Shown: positions 35,453-46,100 of the stretch, in pieces
How positions within the stretch are numbered: the first letter of the stretch is position 1
Layout of the letters: each line of letters starts with the position of its first letter
Source of the DNA: Prevotella communis
GTDB taxonomy: Bacteria > Bacteroidota > Bacteroidia > Bacteroidales > Bacteroidaceae
DNA length: 64,000 bases
Direction: 5' to 3'
Assembly (NCBI RefSeq): GCF_022024115.1
Contig: NZ_CP091792.1
Span: forward strand, 3,348,001 to 3,412,000
Position numbers and translations under genes: made by a program
The notes under the pieces: model-generated
Told to the model about the DNA's origin: nothing
The model's input: the letters and a program-made list of their open reading frames with translations, nothing else
The model's database searches: none

Positions 35453-38142
35453 TAGATGATGAAGTCACTAAGTGTAGCCCAAGAATAGTTTTCGGAATAG
35501 GTGGTCTGGTAAACGCCAACAGACAATTTCTTCGTTTTTACTTCAATCGGCGAACCTGGCATGTTATTCCATGTCACACCGTCCTTACTGGTACGTGCGA
35601 AGAGCAAATCTCCACGACGTTCAAACTGCATGACAGGGTCAAAGTCGTAACCCTTGGAGTTGGGGAACTGCGGACGACCATGAGGACTCAGTACCGTAAG
35701 CATATTACCACAGTTATAGAGCGGAAAAGCACCCAACTGGTAGTAAGTATTACCATTGGCAACGAGTAATCCCACTTCGTTGTAACCTTTTACGCTATGC
35801 TGACTCAGACCTTCCATATCATTGACGCGTGTCATCACGACGAAGTCGCCCTCTAACTCTTTATAGACAGTACCACCATGACTAAGTGGAGCCTGATTGA
35901 AGTCTGCACTTTGGGTGCTGAGTTTGAAGGTCTCCTTCTTCTCAAATACAGGTTTCATCAGCGGTGAGAGCGTGAACTTGCTGTCAGGATCGGCCTCCTC
36001 AAAATCATCATCGCCCAAGGAGGGAATAGCCGACAGTTTCGTTTTGTCATAGAGTTCCATCACCTCTTCGGCTGTCGTAGCCTTAGGAGAAATGGTCAGC
36101 ATACTGATATACCCCATAAAATTATTAGCCCCTGAGCCATCGGCACCAATCGTGATATGTCCCTCCGGACGGATCATCAGAAAGTTATTCTGCTCACGAG
36201 CCAATTCACCATTCAGATAAACACGTTCTTTCCAGCCGTCGAAAGTAATAGTCCAGAACTGCCACTTTCCTTCGCCCTCCTTAATCTGCTGAGGCAGACC
36301 GCAACTTTCGAACGAGCCATTATGATTGATAAGGCCCGTCTGAGGATCTGACCCCAAGCGAAATTCGGTAGTGGCAAGGTCGGCACGCGAAGTAGTAAGC
36401 GATGCGACGGTAGAGACGGGGCCTACCTTGGTACTTAACGTCCAGGCAGATATCGTATAAGGAGCATTATAACGATAAGTTGTCGGTAAAAACGCATCAC
36501 TTGTCAGACGTTGTGTGCCATTGAAGAAAAGTGCCCAACGACCGTCTTTCACCCTGACACGAATAGGCTTGTTAGCCTTGAAGGACTGTACTTCCGTTAC
36601 ATCAAAGGGGGCTTTATGTCCTTCTGACAGCAGGGAAGCATCGAGCGTGAAAGAAGCAAACTGACGTTCAGATGTCTCTACGTCTTTCTGATGCATTCCT
36701 GGGTAATCATCATTACCTGCAACATTGATGTCAGGTAAAGCTGGAGCCTTCTTCCATATCTTTACGTTCCAGATAGCTGGCATGTGCCCGTTTTTCTGTG
36801 TGTCGGTGATAGTAATGCACACATAACGAGCCTTGCACTTGCCCGTATCAATCATGGGTGAACCCTGCATGGTATTGTTGGTGCGGTCAGCATAGAGCAA
36901 CCATGACTTGCCATCAACAGAAGTCTCTATCTTATATTGATAGAAGAAAGTGGCATATTCAAACTGCGTCCATATCTCAGAGAATTTCTGCACCTTACCC
37001 AAGTCTATCTGCAACCACTCGTCCTGATGCAGTCCCCTACCCCAGTTGGTGTTGGCAGCTTTCCAAAGCGTGGCATTATTGTCGTCTACAGCATGTTCTG
37101 GCTTAAACCACTCATCGTAATAAGAGGACGCTGTGACTGCAATAGGTTTGAGGTCTGACGTTTGAGGTTTGAGATGTAAGGGTGACAGATGCGTAGGCAC
37201 CACGGGCAAAATGTTTCCCTTATCATCAAACTTCATCTCATCGATACATATCTGTCGATTGAAGCCATGAACGCTGCGAGGCAGGTTATGACGATGATAG
37301 ACAATAAAGTATTTGCCATCCTTCTCCAGGATACTATGGTGACCAGGACCATGAACCGTCTGGTCAGCATTAGTCTTGAGGATACAACCTTTATATTCAT
37401 ACGGTCCCATCGGACCTACTGTAGAAGTAGCATACTGCACACGATAGGTATCATCATGACATGAGCCACTGCTATAGGTAAAATAGTACACGCCGTCTTT
37501 CTTAAAGACATAAGGTGCCTCAAAGAAATCGGTAATCTCCGTATTGGGAATCAACTTCTTCTCTGCAAAAGATTTGAGATCTCCGTTCAGTCGGGCCACA
37601 CCACAACCAAAACCTTTATATATGCCCCATGTACCGAAATAGAGATAAGTAGAACCGTCATCATCCACAAAGGTCTGACCATCCAACGTAATCGCATTAT
37701 GAACAAAACGGTCGGGCACGAGTACGGCATCTGTCTTTCCTAACACGTTTTTCCAAGGCCCAATAGGAGAATCGCCTACACCCTCGTGAAGCACACATGG
37801 TTCACAGTAGAAGTAACGATAGGTGCCATCTGGAGCCTGCATCACATCTGGGGCCCAAACCACTTCCGTTGTAGGCCAGTTCATGATGATGTTCTTCCAA
37901 TTCACGAAATCCATACTCACCCATACCTGAGCCGGTCCATAACCATTACCCGTACCGTCGGTGGTAGCATAGAGATAATAGGTATCGCCAAACTTACGAA
38001 TAGTTGGGTCAGCGAAATAACCTGGAATAAACGGATTGCCCGCACCTGGTGCGTTCCAGAGCGGGCTTTCCTTTTGTTGTGCCTGCAGAGGCTGCGAGAG
38101 CGTAACTGCATACAGCACAACGGTGATGAATCTTCTTATCAT
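35446..38142 (-). CDS. GH43 arabinanase/arabinofuranosidase-like multidomain enzyme
   Basis: 898-aa secreted enzyme with signal peptide (LQAQQ, about residue 22). Five-bladed GH43 catalytic domain at about 35-315, with base Asp45 in GYFADPTI, pKa-modulating Asp near 154-162 and acid Glu208 in DFFEAPYVF. A short linker (324-333, LKPQTSDLKP) leads to a discoidin-type F5/8 domain (about 335-465). Next is a laminin-G/concanavalin-like domain (about 560-710) and a final beta-sandwich of the GH43 C-terminal or DUF1349 type (about 735-898). Likely acts on arabinan or arabinoxylan side chains. The start overlaps the stop of the upstream zincin gene by 4 nt. Confidence 0.87.
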   Translation of the reverse strand: MIRRFITVVLYAVTLSQPLQAQQKESPLWNAPGAGNPFIPGYFADPTIRKFGDTYYLYATTDGTGNGYGPAQVWVSMDFVNWKNIIMNWPTTEVVWAPDVMQAPDGTYRYFYCEPCVLHEGVGDSPIGPWKNVLGKTDAVLVPDRFVHNAITLDGQTFVDDDGSTYLYFGTWGIYKGFGCGVARLNGDLKSFAEKKLIPNTEITDFFEAPYVFKKDGVYYFTYSSGSCHDDTYRVQYATSTVGPMGPYEYKGCILKTNADQTVHGPGHHSILEKDGKYFIVYHRHNLPRSVHGFNRQICIDEMKFDDKGNILPVVPTHLSPLHLKPQTSDLKPIAVTASSYYDEWFKPEHAVDDNNATLWKAANTNWGRGLHQDEWLQIDLGKVQKFSEIWTQFEYATFFYQYKIETSVDGKSWLLYADRTNNTMQGSPMIDTGKCKARYVCITITDTQKNGHMPAIWNVKIWKKAPALPDINVAGNDDYPGMHQKDVETSERQFASFTLDASLLSEGHKAPFDVTEVQSFKANKPIRVRVKDGRWALFFNGTQRLTSDAFLPTTYRYNAPYTISAWTLSTKVGPVSTVASLTTSRADLATTEFRLGSDPQTGLINHNGSFESCGLPQQIKEGEGKWQFWTITFDGWKERVYLNGELAREQNNFLMIRPEGHITIGADGSGANNFMGYISMLTISPKATTAEEVMELYDKTKLSAIPSLGDDDFEEADPDSKFTLSPLMKPVFEKKETFKLSTQSADFNQAPLSHGGTVYKELEGDFVVMTRVNDMEGLSQHSVKGYNEVGLLVANGNTYYQLGAFPLYNCGNMLTVLSPHGRPQFPNSKGYDFDPVMQFERRGDLLFARTSKDGVTWNNMPGSPIEVKTKKLSVGVYQTTYSENYSWATLSDFIIYQ

Positions 38143-40310
38143 TTATTATTTACAACAACTTTACGTCCATTGATAATATTCAATCCCTTCTGAGGCTTAG
38201 AGAGCCTACGACCCTGCAGATCGTAATATTGGTCAACTTTCAACTTTCCATTTTCAACTTGTGTGATGCCCAATGTACGTGGGTCAGTATACTCAACACT
38301 GGCCAACTCAGCCCCATAGTCACTGCTTGTCACATGGACGCGGAAGATGAAGCGGGCCATTGCCTCCTTGTCGGCACTCTGTTTATAACGCAGAATCTGA
38401 CCGATGGTGTAATCATTTCCGATAGTCAGTCGATTAGGATATTGTCCTACGTTAAATGAAAGAGCTGTAGGCGAGAACTCACTATAAAGATAAGCGCTGC
38501 TACCATAATCAGTGGCACCACCTGACGCATTAAACCAGTGACCATAGCCATTGGCTGTACTACCACGGTTCACACGTGCCTGCGACTTTGGATTCATGGG
38601 ATAAAACATCACCTTACCTTCCGAAGGACCACTGGAAGTCCACGCCTGCATCTTGTCTGCGATGTCAGAGGCATTCATCTGGAAAGCAGTACCCAGCATA
38701 GCCTGTGCCTTACCAGAAACGTTGACAGTCACAGCGTCATAAGAGTTCAAACGGGGCAGATTTACATCATAAGTAAAAGTGATATCGGCCACATCACGAT
38801 CATCGATTGTAGAAGCCACATAGACCTGAGCCTTCGAACCCAGTTCAGCACCCTCCAGACGGAAACGGTAAGGCCACATATCATCATTGTCTGCCTTTTC
38901 ATCCCATTTATGTTGGATATAGCTCTTGGGGGCTGGTACCACGACGAGCCACATCTGCTTCACATTCTCGGGAACAGTCATACTCACCTCACAGGTCTTC
39001 TGTGTTTGTCCCTCGCAATACACGGAGTCTGCATTGAAATACTGACGCGTGCCGTCATTCATCAATGCCACATAGCCCAAGCGGAAACCACGATCTTTAT
39101 AGTTTGAAGCACTCACATACGAGGTGCGCGAGGTCTTACCCCACTGCGTTTCACCTGTCATCATCTCAGCAGGATCGCCTGCAGCCAGTTTGGAATACCT
39201 TGCCAAGGCCGTGAAATGCGTTGTCACCTTTGTACCTGCGGCAGGAACAGTCAATGGGATAATATTAAAGCCTGAAGCCTGAGGCACAGAGGCCAGAGCC
39301 ACCTGATATGCAGTATCACCCACCAGGACGCAACGGTAATCGAAATCACCAATATAGTTCTTTCCGTAGGAACGACATGCGTCAATATCCCATGTAGCAC
39401 AACGAGCGGCATAATCATAATAAAGGCGGAACAGTCCAGTAGCATCCAGCCCTTTCAGTTTCATCAGCGCCTGATTGAAATCAGTTCCATTACCCCTGCT
39501 CTGACCTGTCATAGGCTGATTCCATACCTGAGCAACAGTCGTAATATCATTGTAATACTGGCACAGATAATAATGGAACCAATATGACTGATAGCGATGC
39601 CACTCGTGCGAGAAGGCATAGTTATGAGAACGACGGAACACGCCGATACTCTGGTCAAACATCAATTCCGGATATGACTGGGCAGCCTGCCATTGAGCTG
39701 TCTGTTCCCAGATAGCCTGACCATTGCCGCACGCCAAGTGGAAACCCGTATTATCAGTATTGGAATCCTGATGCCCGCTATGTTCGGCATAGCACATATA
39801 ATGGAAAGAGTGTCCCACCTCATGAGCCACAGAATGACCTACGGGCTTACAGGTAGCAGAGTTCAGCCATAAGGCAGAGATGACGAAATCGTAGCCACCA
39901 CCGTAGCAGGCCCAGTCGCCAGGTTTTGAATAGTTCATGAGCACCATCATCTTATACTTGCTGTGGTTGCTCTTCACTGGGTCAACAAAGCCCAGTTTGT
40001 TGATTTCCAAATCGTAGAAAGCCTCACATTTATTCAAAAGGTCAGGTATATCTACGTAATTCCAATCGCTAGTAGCCAGTTCGTTGGGCTTCTTATTGCC
40101 GTAGTTCTTATCCCAGAAGATAATCACGTTATCACTCTCCACAGAGCGACTTTTCGACCAAGTGTACTTATTATCCGGATCGCTCTCCTTGTAGAGCAGC
40201 GAGTCAGATGGCCACGGATTACGCCATTCATTAGGGATATAGACGGTCTTCTGTGCGAAAGCAACAGAAGCCAATGTCATCAGGAAAACTAATGTAGTAA
40301 ATTTTTTCAT
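38139..40310 (-). CDS. Secreted DUF6055-like zincin with DUF4859 module and C-terminal tail
   Basis: 723-aa secreted protein; signal peptide ends in AFAQ (about residue 20). Zinc motif HEVGH (His163, Glu164, His167) followed by Glu202 in AIWEQTAQW, a gluzincin-like HExxH-x34-E arrangement. The N-terminal ~450 residues are paralogous to the 414-aa protein at 8586. A DUF4859-like module at about 515-665 contains YGHWFNASGG and FNVGQYPNRL. The protein ends YYDLQGRRLSKPQKGLNIIN then GRKVVVNNK, a sorting-tail-like end. Middle gene of the DUF4859-zincin-GH43 operon. Predicted peptidase or glycan-binding peptidase; activity unproven. Confidence 0.75.
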   Translation of the reverse strand: MKKFTTLVFLMTLASVAFAQKTVYIPNEWRNPWPSDSLLYKESDPDNKYTWSKSRSVESDNVIIFWDKNYGNKKPNELATSDWNYVDIPDLLNKCEAFYDLEINKLGFVDPVKSNHSKYKMMVLMNYSKPGDWACYGGGYDFVISALWLNSATCKPVGHSVAHEVGHSFHYMCYAEHSGHQDSNTDNTGFHLACGNGQAIWEQTAQWQAAQSYPELMFDQSIGVFRRSHNYAFSHEWHRYQSYWFHYYLCQYYNDITTVAQVWNQPMTGQSRGNGTDFNQALMKLKGLDATGLFRLYYDYAARCATWDIDACRSYGKNYIGDFDYRCVLVGDTAYQVALASVPQASGFNIIPLTVPAAGTKVTTHFTALARYSKLAAGDPAEMMTGETQWGKTSRTSYVSASNYKDRGFRLGYVALMNDGTRQYFNADSVYCEGQTQKTCEVSMTVPENVKQMWLVVVPAPKSYIQHKWDEKADNDDMWPYRFRLEGAELGSKAQVYVASTIDDRDVADITFTYDVNLPRLNSYDAVTVNVSGKAQAMLGTAFQMNASDIADKMQAWTSSGPSEGKVMFYPMNPKSQARVNRGSTANGYGHWFNASGGATDYGSSAYLYSEFSPTALSFNVGQYPNRLTIGNDYTIGQILRYKQSADKEAMARFIFRVHVTSSDYGAELASVEYTDPRTLGITQVENGKLKVDQYYDLQGRRLSKPQKGLNIINGRKVVVNNK

Positions 40311-40324
40311 TTTGCATTTTAATT

Positions 40325-40356
40325 GAATCCACCTCGCTATAAAACGAGGTGGATTC
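40325..40356 (-). terminator. Intercistronic hairpin in DUF4859-zincin operon
   Basis: Perfect 12-bp stem GAATCCACCTCG / CGAGGTGGATTC with an 8-nt loop in the 69-nt gap between two genes of the same strand. No T run on the minus strand, so it may be an mRNA-processing or stability element rather than a full terminator. Confidence 0.7.
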
Positions 40357-40379
40357 CTTAATTATTGTCTATCGATGGC

Positions 40380-42851
40380 TTACTTAACCATATATTTACG
40401 TCCGTTCTGGATGTACAGACCACGCTGTGTCTTCACCACCTTACGACCCTGCAGATCATAAACGGCTGACAGAGATGTATGAGGTACTGTACGATTCTCT
40501 GTAATGCCAGTAAAGACTGTCTCTGAAACAAACTTCACGTTGAGGACATAGCGTTTGCCTTCTATAAGGAAGCAGACAGTACCTATTGCACTATAGTCGT
40601 CAGCAACGTCTGCTGTAGCATAGGTTGTCACTTTAACAGACTTGCCATCTTCATTCAATTCTGCCTCAAAGAACATAAACGGATCTTCTATTACACAAGC
40701 ACCACTATTCGTGAATGCCAGACCATCATATAAAGACACGCCAGAACCATAAGTTCCATCAGCAGTAATGCCGTGCAAATATTGTCCATTAGCTAATGCA
40801 TCCAAGGTAATATCAAAAGCTTGGAGAACATCTGACAGATCGATTGTTGCAGAAGCACCTTCGTCATCAGCTGACACTGGCAATACAATATCCTCTGAGC
40901 CTACCTCCTCGATTTCTACGACAGACTCCACAATGCTATAGGTGAAGTTGAAGGTCACCATCTTACCATTTTCCTCGTTGACCAGGAAGAGCGGGAAGCG
41001 GAACACATCGCCAAGGTTAATGCTGTTTTCATACTGCATCAGTGCGAAATGTCCTGAAGGCTGAGAGATAGACACACCTACACGTGCATTAGCACTCCAT
41101 CCGATATTATGGCCCTCGCCATCCATCCAGAAGCCTGGACTCTCAGTAATAGAATAGCTCTTAGAATATTTAGCATTACCCTCTTTCTCTGTTCCGTCTT
41201 CATTTAGTGGAGCCAGTGCATAGAGCACCCAATCGCTGGTTCCAAGCTGCTGCTCAACCCATGCCTCAGGAATCTCTACGCCCGATGTCCATTTGTATGC
41301 TACAGGCACCTGTTGGATTTCTATCAGACGCTGGGCTACACTCTCAAAGACGACATCACCCTGTTTTGGTGCAACAATCACCAAATCAACATTCAGCTGA
41401 TAATACTTACTGCCAGCAACGAAATAAAGAGTGGCACGAGCAGAGTCGCCAATATTCATATGTCCAGGATACTGACCAACACCGAACTTTGAGTAGTCAT
41501 CAGCCTTTGGCGTGACATAGAACATGGCATCATTACCCCAATTAACCACCTTTCCTTCCATGCTGACCCAGTAGCCTACACCTTCCTGATTCTTACCAGT
41601 AGCAAAGTCGATTTCACTGTCAAGCATATAGAAGTCATCAATCTCTCCAACTTGACAACCTAAGGCATTGACCATAGTCTCAATATCAATAGAGAAATTC
41701 TTGGTGTCATAACTCTCCGCAGGTTCCATTTCCACTCTTATCGTATTCTCACCTGCCTTCTCATAATCTTCCAGGGTTCCTACCTTTACTTCAGGCAGAA
41801 TCAGGTTATAACGAATCTTGATGGCCTTGTCACCATATACAATATAGATATCAGCAAAATAGGTATTACCACCCTTCAGTTTATTAGGCATCTGGCCGAT
41901 ATTACAAGAAAGGATACCAGTCTCAGTATCGAAGGCGAAAGCTTCTGCATAGAAGCAATCATCACCATCATAAGCAAAACGTCCACATTCGAAAGTAGGA
42001 TTACCCTCGGCATCGCTGAAATTGCGCAACCAGAAGCCAGGGGCACCTGCTGATGATTCGTTAGTCAAAGAGTCACTCATCTGAGCACCCATCACAGCAT
42101 CCTCTGTTACATAGGCAATCTTTGCAAAGAGCAACTGGCTTAACTCATCTTTCAGTAAATCTCCGCTGACACCAAGCTTTGTGAGAGCCTCCGTAAGATC
42201 TACTTCCACCTTATCTGCATCATAGCCAGAACGAGGTTTCTGTGTTACATCCTTCGTGATTTCTTCCACGATGGTGAGCTTACCCCATGCCAATTCCGGC
42301 TCAGGTATATCAACAGCTGGCTTCTCAATGATATTAATGGTAATTTCCAAGGTAGCTTCCTTGTCGCCCAACTTCAACACGAACTTAGGCTTGAATGTAT
42401 CGCCTACAGCGCATTGACCAGGGAACTGACCAATCATAACAGAAAACTTTCCATCTTCATTCTCAGCGGATGTCCAACTGATGGTATTAAACCAGCGCAG
42501 GCCACTATTATCATCACTCCAAGCCTGAGGGAGACCTTCTGCATTTACCCAGAAGCCACCTTTGCCGCCTTGTGTATAATTGTCACTCAGACCTTCCGCT
42601 GTAGTCAGGAAGAACATATTAGCATCGGTACTACCCTCTGCCGTCCAGGAATTAAGTGCAGCAACAAGTGTGGTTGTATCAGTCTCCAATGCCTGTGCCA
42701 CATCCGTCAACTTAAAATCTACAGCTTTCTCTTTACCCCATTCGGTAGCTGCATACGGTTCATAGGTTGCCGTCAACTGCGCCTGCGCTGTCATTCCAGC
42801 CAAAAGGCAAACAACGACTGCCATCAGTTTTTTAAAATGAGTAGTAATCAT
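40380..42851 (-). CDS. Secreted tandem DUF4859 protein
   Basis: 823-aa secreted protein made almost wholly of repeats. Signal peptide ends in AQAQ. Four DUF4859-like units (about 30-180, 200-355, 370-520, 525-665) share GFW/GYW...GEG...W followed by GQ-x-P...GD segments: GQFPGQ, GQMPNK, GQYPGH, and a drifted QPSGH in the fourth. A fifth, degenerate unit covers about 690-790. It ends YDLQGRKVVKTQRGLYIQNG then RKYMVK, the sorting-tail-like end. Probably a surface glycan- or glycopeptide-binding protein (inference). The longer frame from 42947 starts upstream of the promoter, so I use ATG 42851. First gene of the operon divergent from the HTCS. Confidence 0.75.
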   Translation of the reverse strand: MITTHFKKLMAVVVCLLAGMTAQAQLTATYEPYAATEWGKEKAVDFKLTDVAQALETDTTTLVAALNSWTAEGSTDANMFFLTTAEGLSDNYTQGGKGGFWVNAEGLPQAWSDDNSGLRWFNTISWTSAENEDGKFSVMIGQFPGQCAVGDTFKPKFVLKLGDKEATLEITINIIEKPAVDIPEPELAWGKLTIVEEITKDVTQKPRSGYDADKVEVDLTEALTKLGVSGDLLKDELSQLLFAKIAYVTEDAVMGAQMSDSLTNESSAGAPGFWLRNFSDAEGNPTFECGRFAYDGDDCFYAEAFAFDTETGILSCNIGQMPNKLKGGNTYFADIYIVYGDKAIKIRYNLILPEVKVGTLEDYEKAGENTIRVEMEPAESYDTKNFSIDIETMVNALGCQVGEIDDFYMLDSEIDFATGKNQEGVGYWVSMEGKVVNWGNDAMFYVTPKADDYSKFGVGQYPGHMNIGDSARATLYFVAGSKYYQLNVDLVIVAPKQGDVVFESVAQRLIEIQQVPVAYKWTSGVEIPEAWVEQQLGTSDWVLYALAPLNEDGTEKEGNAKYSKSYSITESPGFWMDGEGHNIGWSANARVGVSISQPSGHFALMQYENSINLGDVFRFPLFLVNEENGKMVTFNFTYSIVESVVEIEEVGSEDIVLPVSADDEGASATIDLSDVLQAFDITLDALANGQYLHGITADGTYGSGVSLYDGLAFTNSGACVIEDPFMFFEAELNEDGKSVKVTTYATADVADDYSAIGTVCFLIEGKRYVLNVKFVSETVFTGITENRTVPHTSLSAVYDLQGRKVVKTQRGLYIQNGRKYMVK

Positions 42852-42925
42852 ACCATCTAAGAAATTAGTTAGTTCGTTAATAATATAGTTTATGAAATCT
42901 TTGTTCTCGAATTCAAATTCACGGG

Positions 42926-42933
42926 CAAAGATA
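42926..42933 (-). promoter_or_regulatory. -7 box of DUF4859-zincin-GH43 operon
   Basis: TATCTTTG on the minus strand, about 74 nt before ATG 42851. Lies in the 267-bp divergent region shared with the HTCS gene, where an HTCS binding site would be expected. Confidence 0.7.
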
Positions 42934-43066
42934 CATTTATTTTTCATTCAACAATGCAAAAAAAGTATTAAATTAAGGGATTTGGACAATATTTACATCA
43001 TTTGGATGATATTGTCAGACCTCATAATTAAAAAAAGCGAATACTATAATATTTGACACACTTTTA

Positions 43067-43098
43067 TTTGCACAGACACTGGAAAAGTATTACTTTTG
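43067..43098 (+). promoter_or_regulatory. HTCS promoter
   Basis: TTTG (43067-43070), 20-nt spacer, TACTTTTG (43091-43098). It lies within the longest HTCS reading frame, ruling out the ATG at 43053 as start. Confidence 0.8.
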
Positions 43099-43118
43099 CA
43101 CGGCTAATGCTAAAAACG

Positions 43119-46100
43119 ATGAAACCAATGTTACGAAAATTACCCTTTGTCCTTGTCTTTATTCTTTGTTCCCTTACCAATAGTTGGGGCGGGAATGATT
43201 TCCAGTATCGGCATATCGGCATGGAGGATGGACTGACTTCCAATACCGTACGTCATATTACTCAGGACAAATATGGATACATATGGTTTGGCACTGACAA
43301 CGGCCTCTGCCGTTACGATGGTATCAAAGTGCAGCCCTACCGTATAGCTGAAAACAAGAGTAATCAGTATATCACCGCCTTGCTCCCTATTGACGAGGGT
43401 CTCCTTGTTGGCACCGAGGGTGGCGTCTTCCTACTCAGATACGACACTGATGGCTTTGAACGTCTGCCTATCAATATTCATTCTGCAGTCACCTCCCTGT
43501 CATTAGACAAAGAAGGCAATCTCTGGATGTCAACCAACCAGCAAGGCATCTGGTGCTACGCTATTAACAGCGACAAGAAGGAAGTTCGTCATTACGATTT
43601 CCTTCAGACGAATGGGTATGTGTCACAGGTTTTTGCTGACAATGCCAATCAGATATGGGCTGTCACCAACTGGGGAAGCTATGGTGTGAGCCGCCTGAAC
43701 CGGTTGCATGCGAAATTCGAGCGAATATCCTTCAATTCACCCGTCCCTTACAATTCCCTATGCATGTTGCAGACCCATGACGGACGCCTATGGCTTGGCA
43801 CCTGGCAAAATGGTCTTATGCTCATGCATAACGACGGCCATCTGGAACAAATGCTTCCCGAAGGTAGTGCCACCCATATCCATACGCTTTTCGAACGCCC
43901 CGACAATACCATCTGTATTGGTTGTGACGACGGACTGATCTGCTTCAATCCCAACACCCGTCAATGGAACCGCCTGTGGCAACAGCAGTCACAGCGAGAC
44001 CGCTTTGTATATGCCATCACCAACGACAACGAAGGAGGCCTCTGGATAGGCACATTCTATGGAGGCGTCAATTATGTGTCACCCATAGGCAAGCGGTTTG
44101 ACAGTTTTACTACGGACAACGGACTGAGAGGTAACGTTATCTCCCGTTTCTGCGAAGATCACGAAGGAAACGTGTGGGTGGCCAGTGACGATGGTGGTAT
44201 TATGTGCTATTCACCCAAGCAACAGGCATTCATCGACTATCCCCACCAGGACGAACTGAGCACGGTCAATGCCCATGCCCTTGCCCTAAAGGGCTCAGAC
44301 TTATGGATTGGCACTTATACCAGAGGTGTCTATGTCTTAAACACCACCACAGGTCAGCTGCGCCACTATGACTATAACCAACTGAGAGATGCCAGTTCCT
44401 ATGCCATCTGCCATGACAGCAAGGGGCGCACATGGGTTGCCACAATGGAAGGATTCAACCTCTATCTCCCTGAGGCCGACAATTTCCAGCATATTGGTTC
44501 CACCAATGCCCTTGCCATTGACATCGACGAGGACGACAAGCACCGTATATGGCTGTCTACCCAGGGAGCGGGCATGTGGTGCTATTCACCCGATAGCAAG
44601 GAGTTTAAGCAGTATCTCCACGATGAGGACGACAAGTACTCACTACCCAGTAACCAGGTAAACTGCACGATGATAGATGCCAGTGGACGTCTTTGGATAG
44701 GAACGCTGGAAGGTCTTTGCTATTACGATATAGCCAAGAAACAGTTCAACAGGGTAGAGCTATCGGTAGAGACTGGTAATGTGATGAGTATCATTGAAGA
44801 CCAAGGCGCATTATGGCTGTCTACTGAGCGCGGCATCGTGAAATACGAGCCTCAGAACCTAAACCCCAAATCTGCGGTTTCGGACCTCAACTGCCAGCGT
44901 TTCACACGCCACGACGGACTGGTCTGCGAACAGTTTCAACCTAATGCCGGCATCAAGACCAGTGACGGACGCATCTTCTTTGGTGCGGTGAACGGCTTCA
45001 ACGCCTTCTTCCCTTATCAAATCAAGGCCAACCGTACGATACCTCCTGTCTATATCACGGCTCAGGAGGCACACAACCAGATGATCTTCTCATTCGTGGC
45101 ACTCAGCTACTGTTCACCTGAAAAGAACCAGTATGCCTATATGCTCGAAGGATATGACAAAGAGTGGAACTACGTAGGCAACCAGACACGCGCCACCTAT
45201 GCCAACCTGCCTGCAGGTACCTATACCTTCCGTGTGAAAGCCACCAATAATGATGGTATATGGAGCGATAAAGAGGCAACCATCACGATTGTTGTACCAC
45301 CTCCCTTCTGGTGGACATGGTATGCCAAACTCTTCTATCTCCTGTTGATTGGATTCATTATCTGGTATTACGTTCACGTCCGGCTGAAGCGAGCCGAGAA
45401 GCGTCATAAGTACGAGATGCAGCGCCTACAGGAGCAGAAAGAGAAAGAAGCACGCGAGGCCCGCCTGAACTTCTTCACGATGGTGGCCCACGAGATACGC
45501 ACGCCAGTATCACTCATCATCGGACCATTGGAGAAGATGAAGACCGACAATGAGGAACTGCGTATCATTGACCGTAATGCACACCGTCTGCTGGAACTTG
45601 TCAACCAGCTACTTGACTTCCGCAAGGCTGAGCAGCACATGATAGTAAGTGATTTCAAGCCACGGAATATCAACGCGTTGCTCCATGCCGTCTGCGAACG
45701 TTTCGAGCCCACCTTCCTGCAAAACGGCCGACAGTTCAAGGTGAATTACCCTGATGAGCACTTCACGGCCATCGTCGATGGAGAGGCCATCACCAAGGTG
45801 GTCAGCAACCTGCTCACCAATGCCAATAAATACAGTAAGAAGAATGTCACGGTAAGCTGTGTCGTTGAGCCCGACGAGGAACATTTCCGTCTCATCGTCA
45901 GCGACGACGGCGTGGGCATACGTGAGGAAGACCGCCAGCGTATCTTCGAACCTTTCTTCCAGGCCCAGGACAACAAGCCAGGCACTGGTATCGGCCTCAA
46001 CATTGTGAAGCATATCGTAGATCTGCATCATGGTACTATCAGCGTTGACTCAGAAGTAGGACAAGGCTCCACCTTTACCATCTGCCTGCCTGTCAGTCAG

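Noticed and set aside
42852..42947. N-terminal extension of the tandem DUF4859 protein
   Set aside because: It would start upstream of the -7 box at 42926-42933 and lacks a signal peptide at its N-terminus; ATG 42851 gives a normal one.
43053..43118. N-terminal extension of the HTCS
   Set aside because: The extension covers the consensus promoter at 43067-43098.
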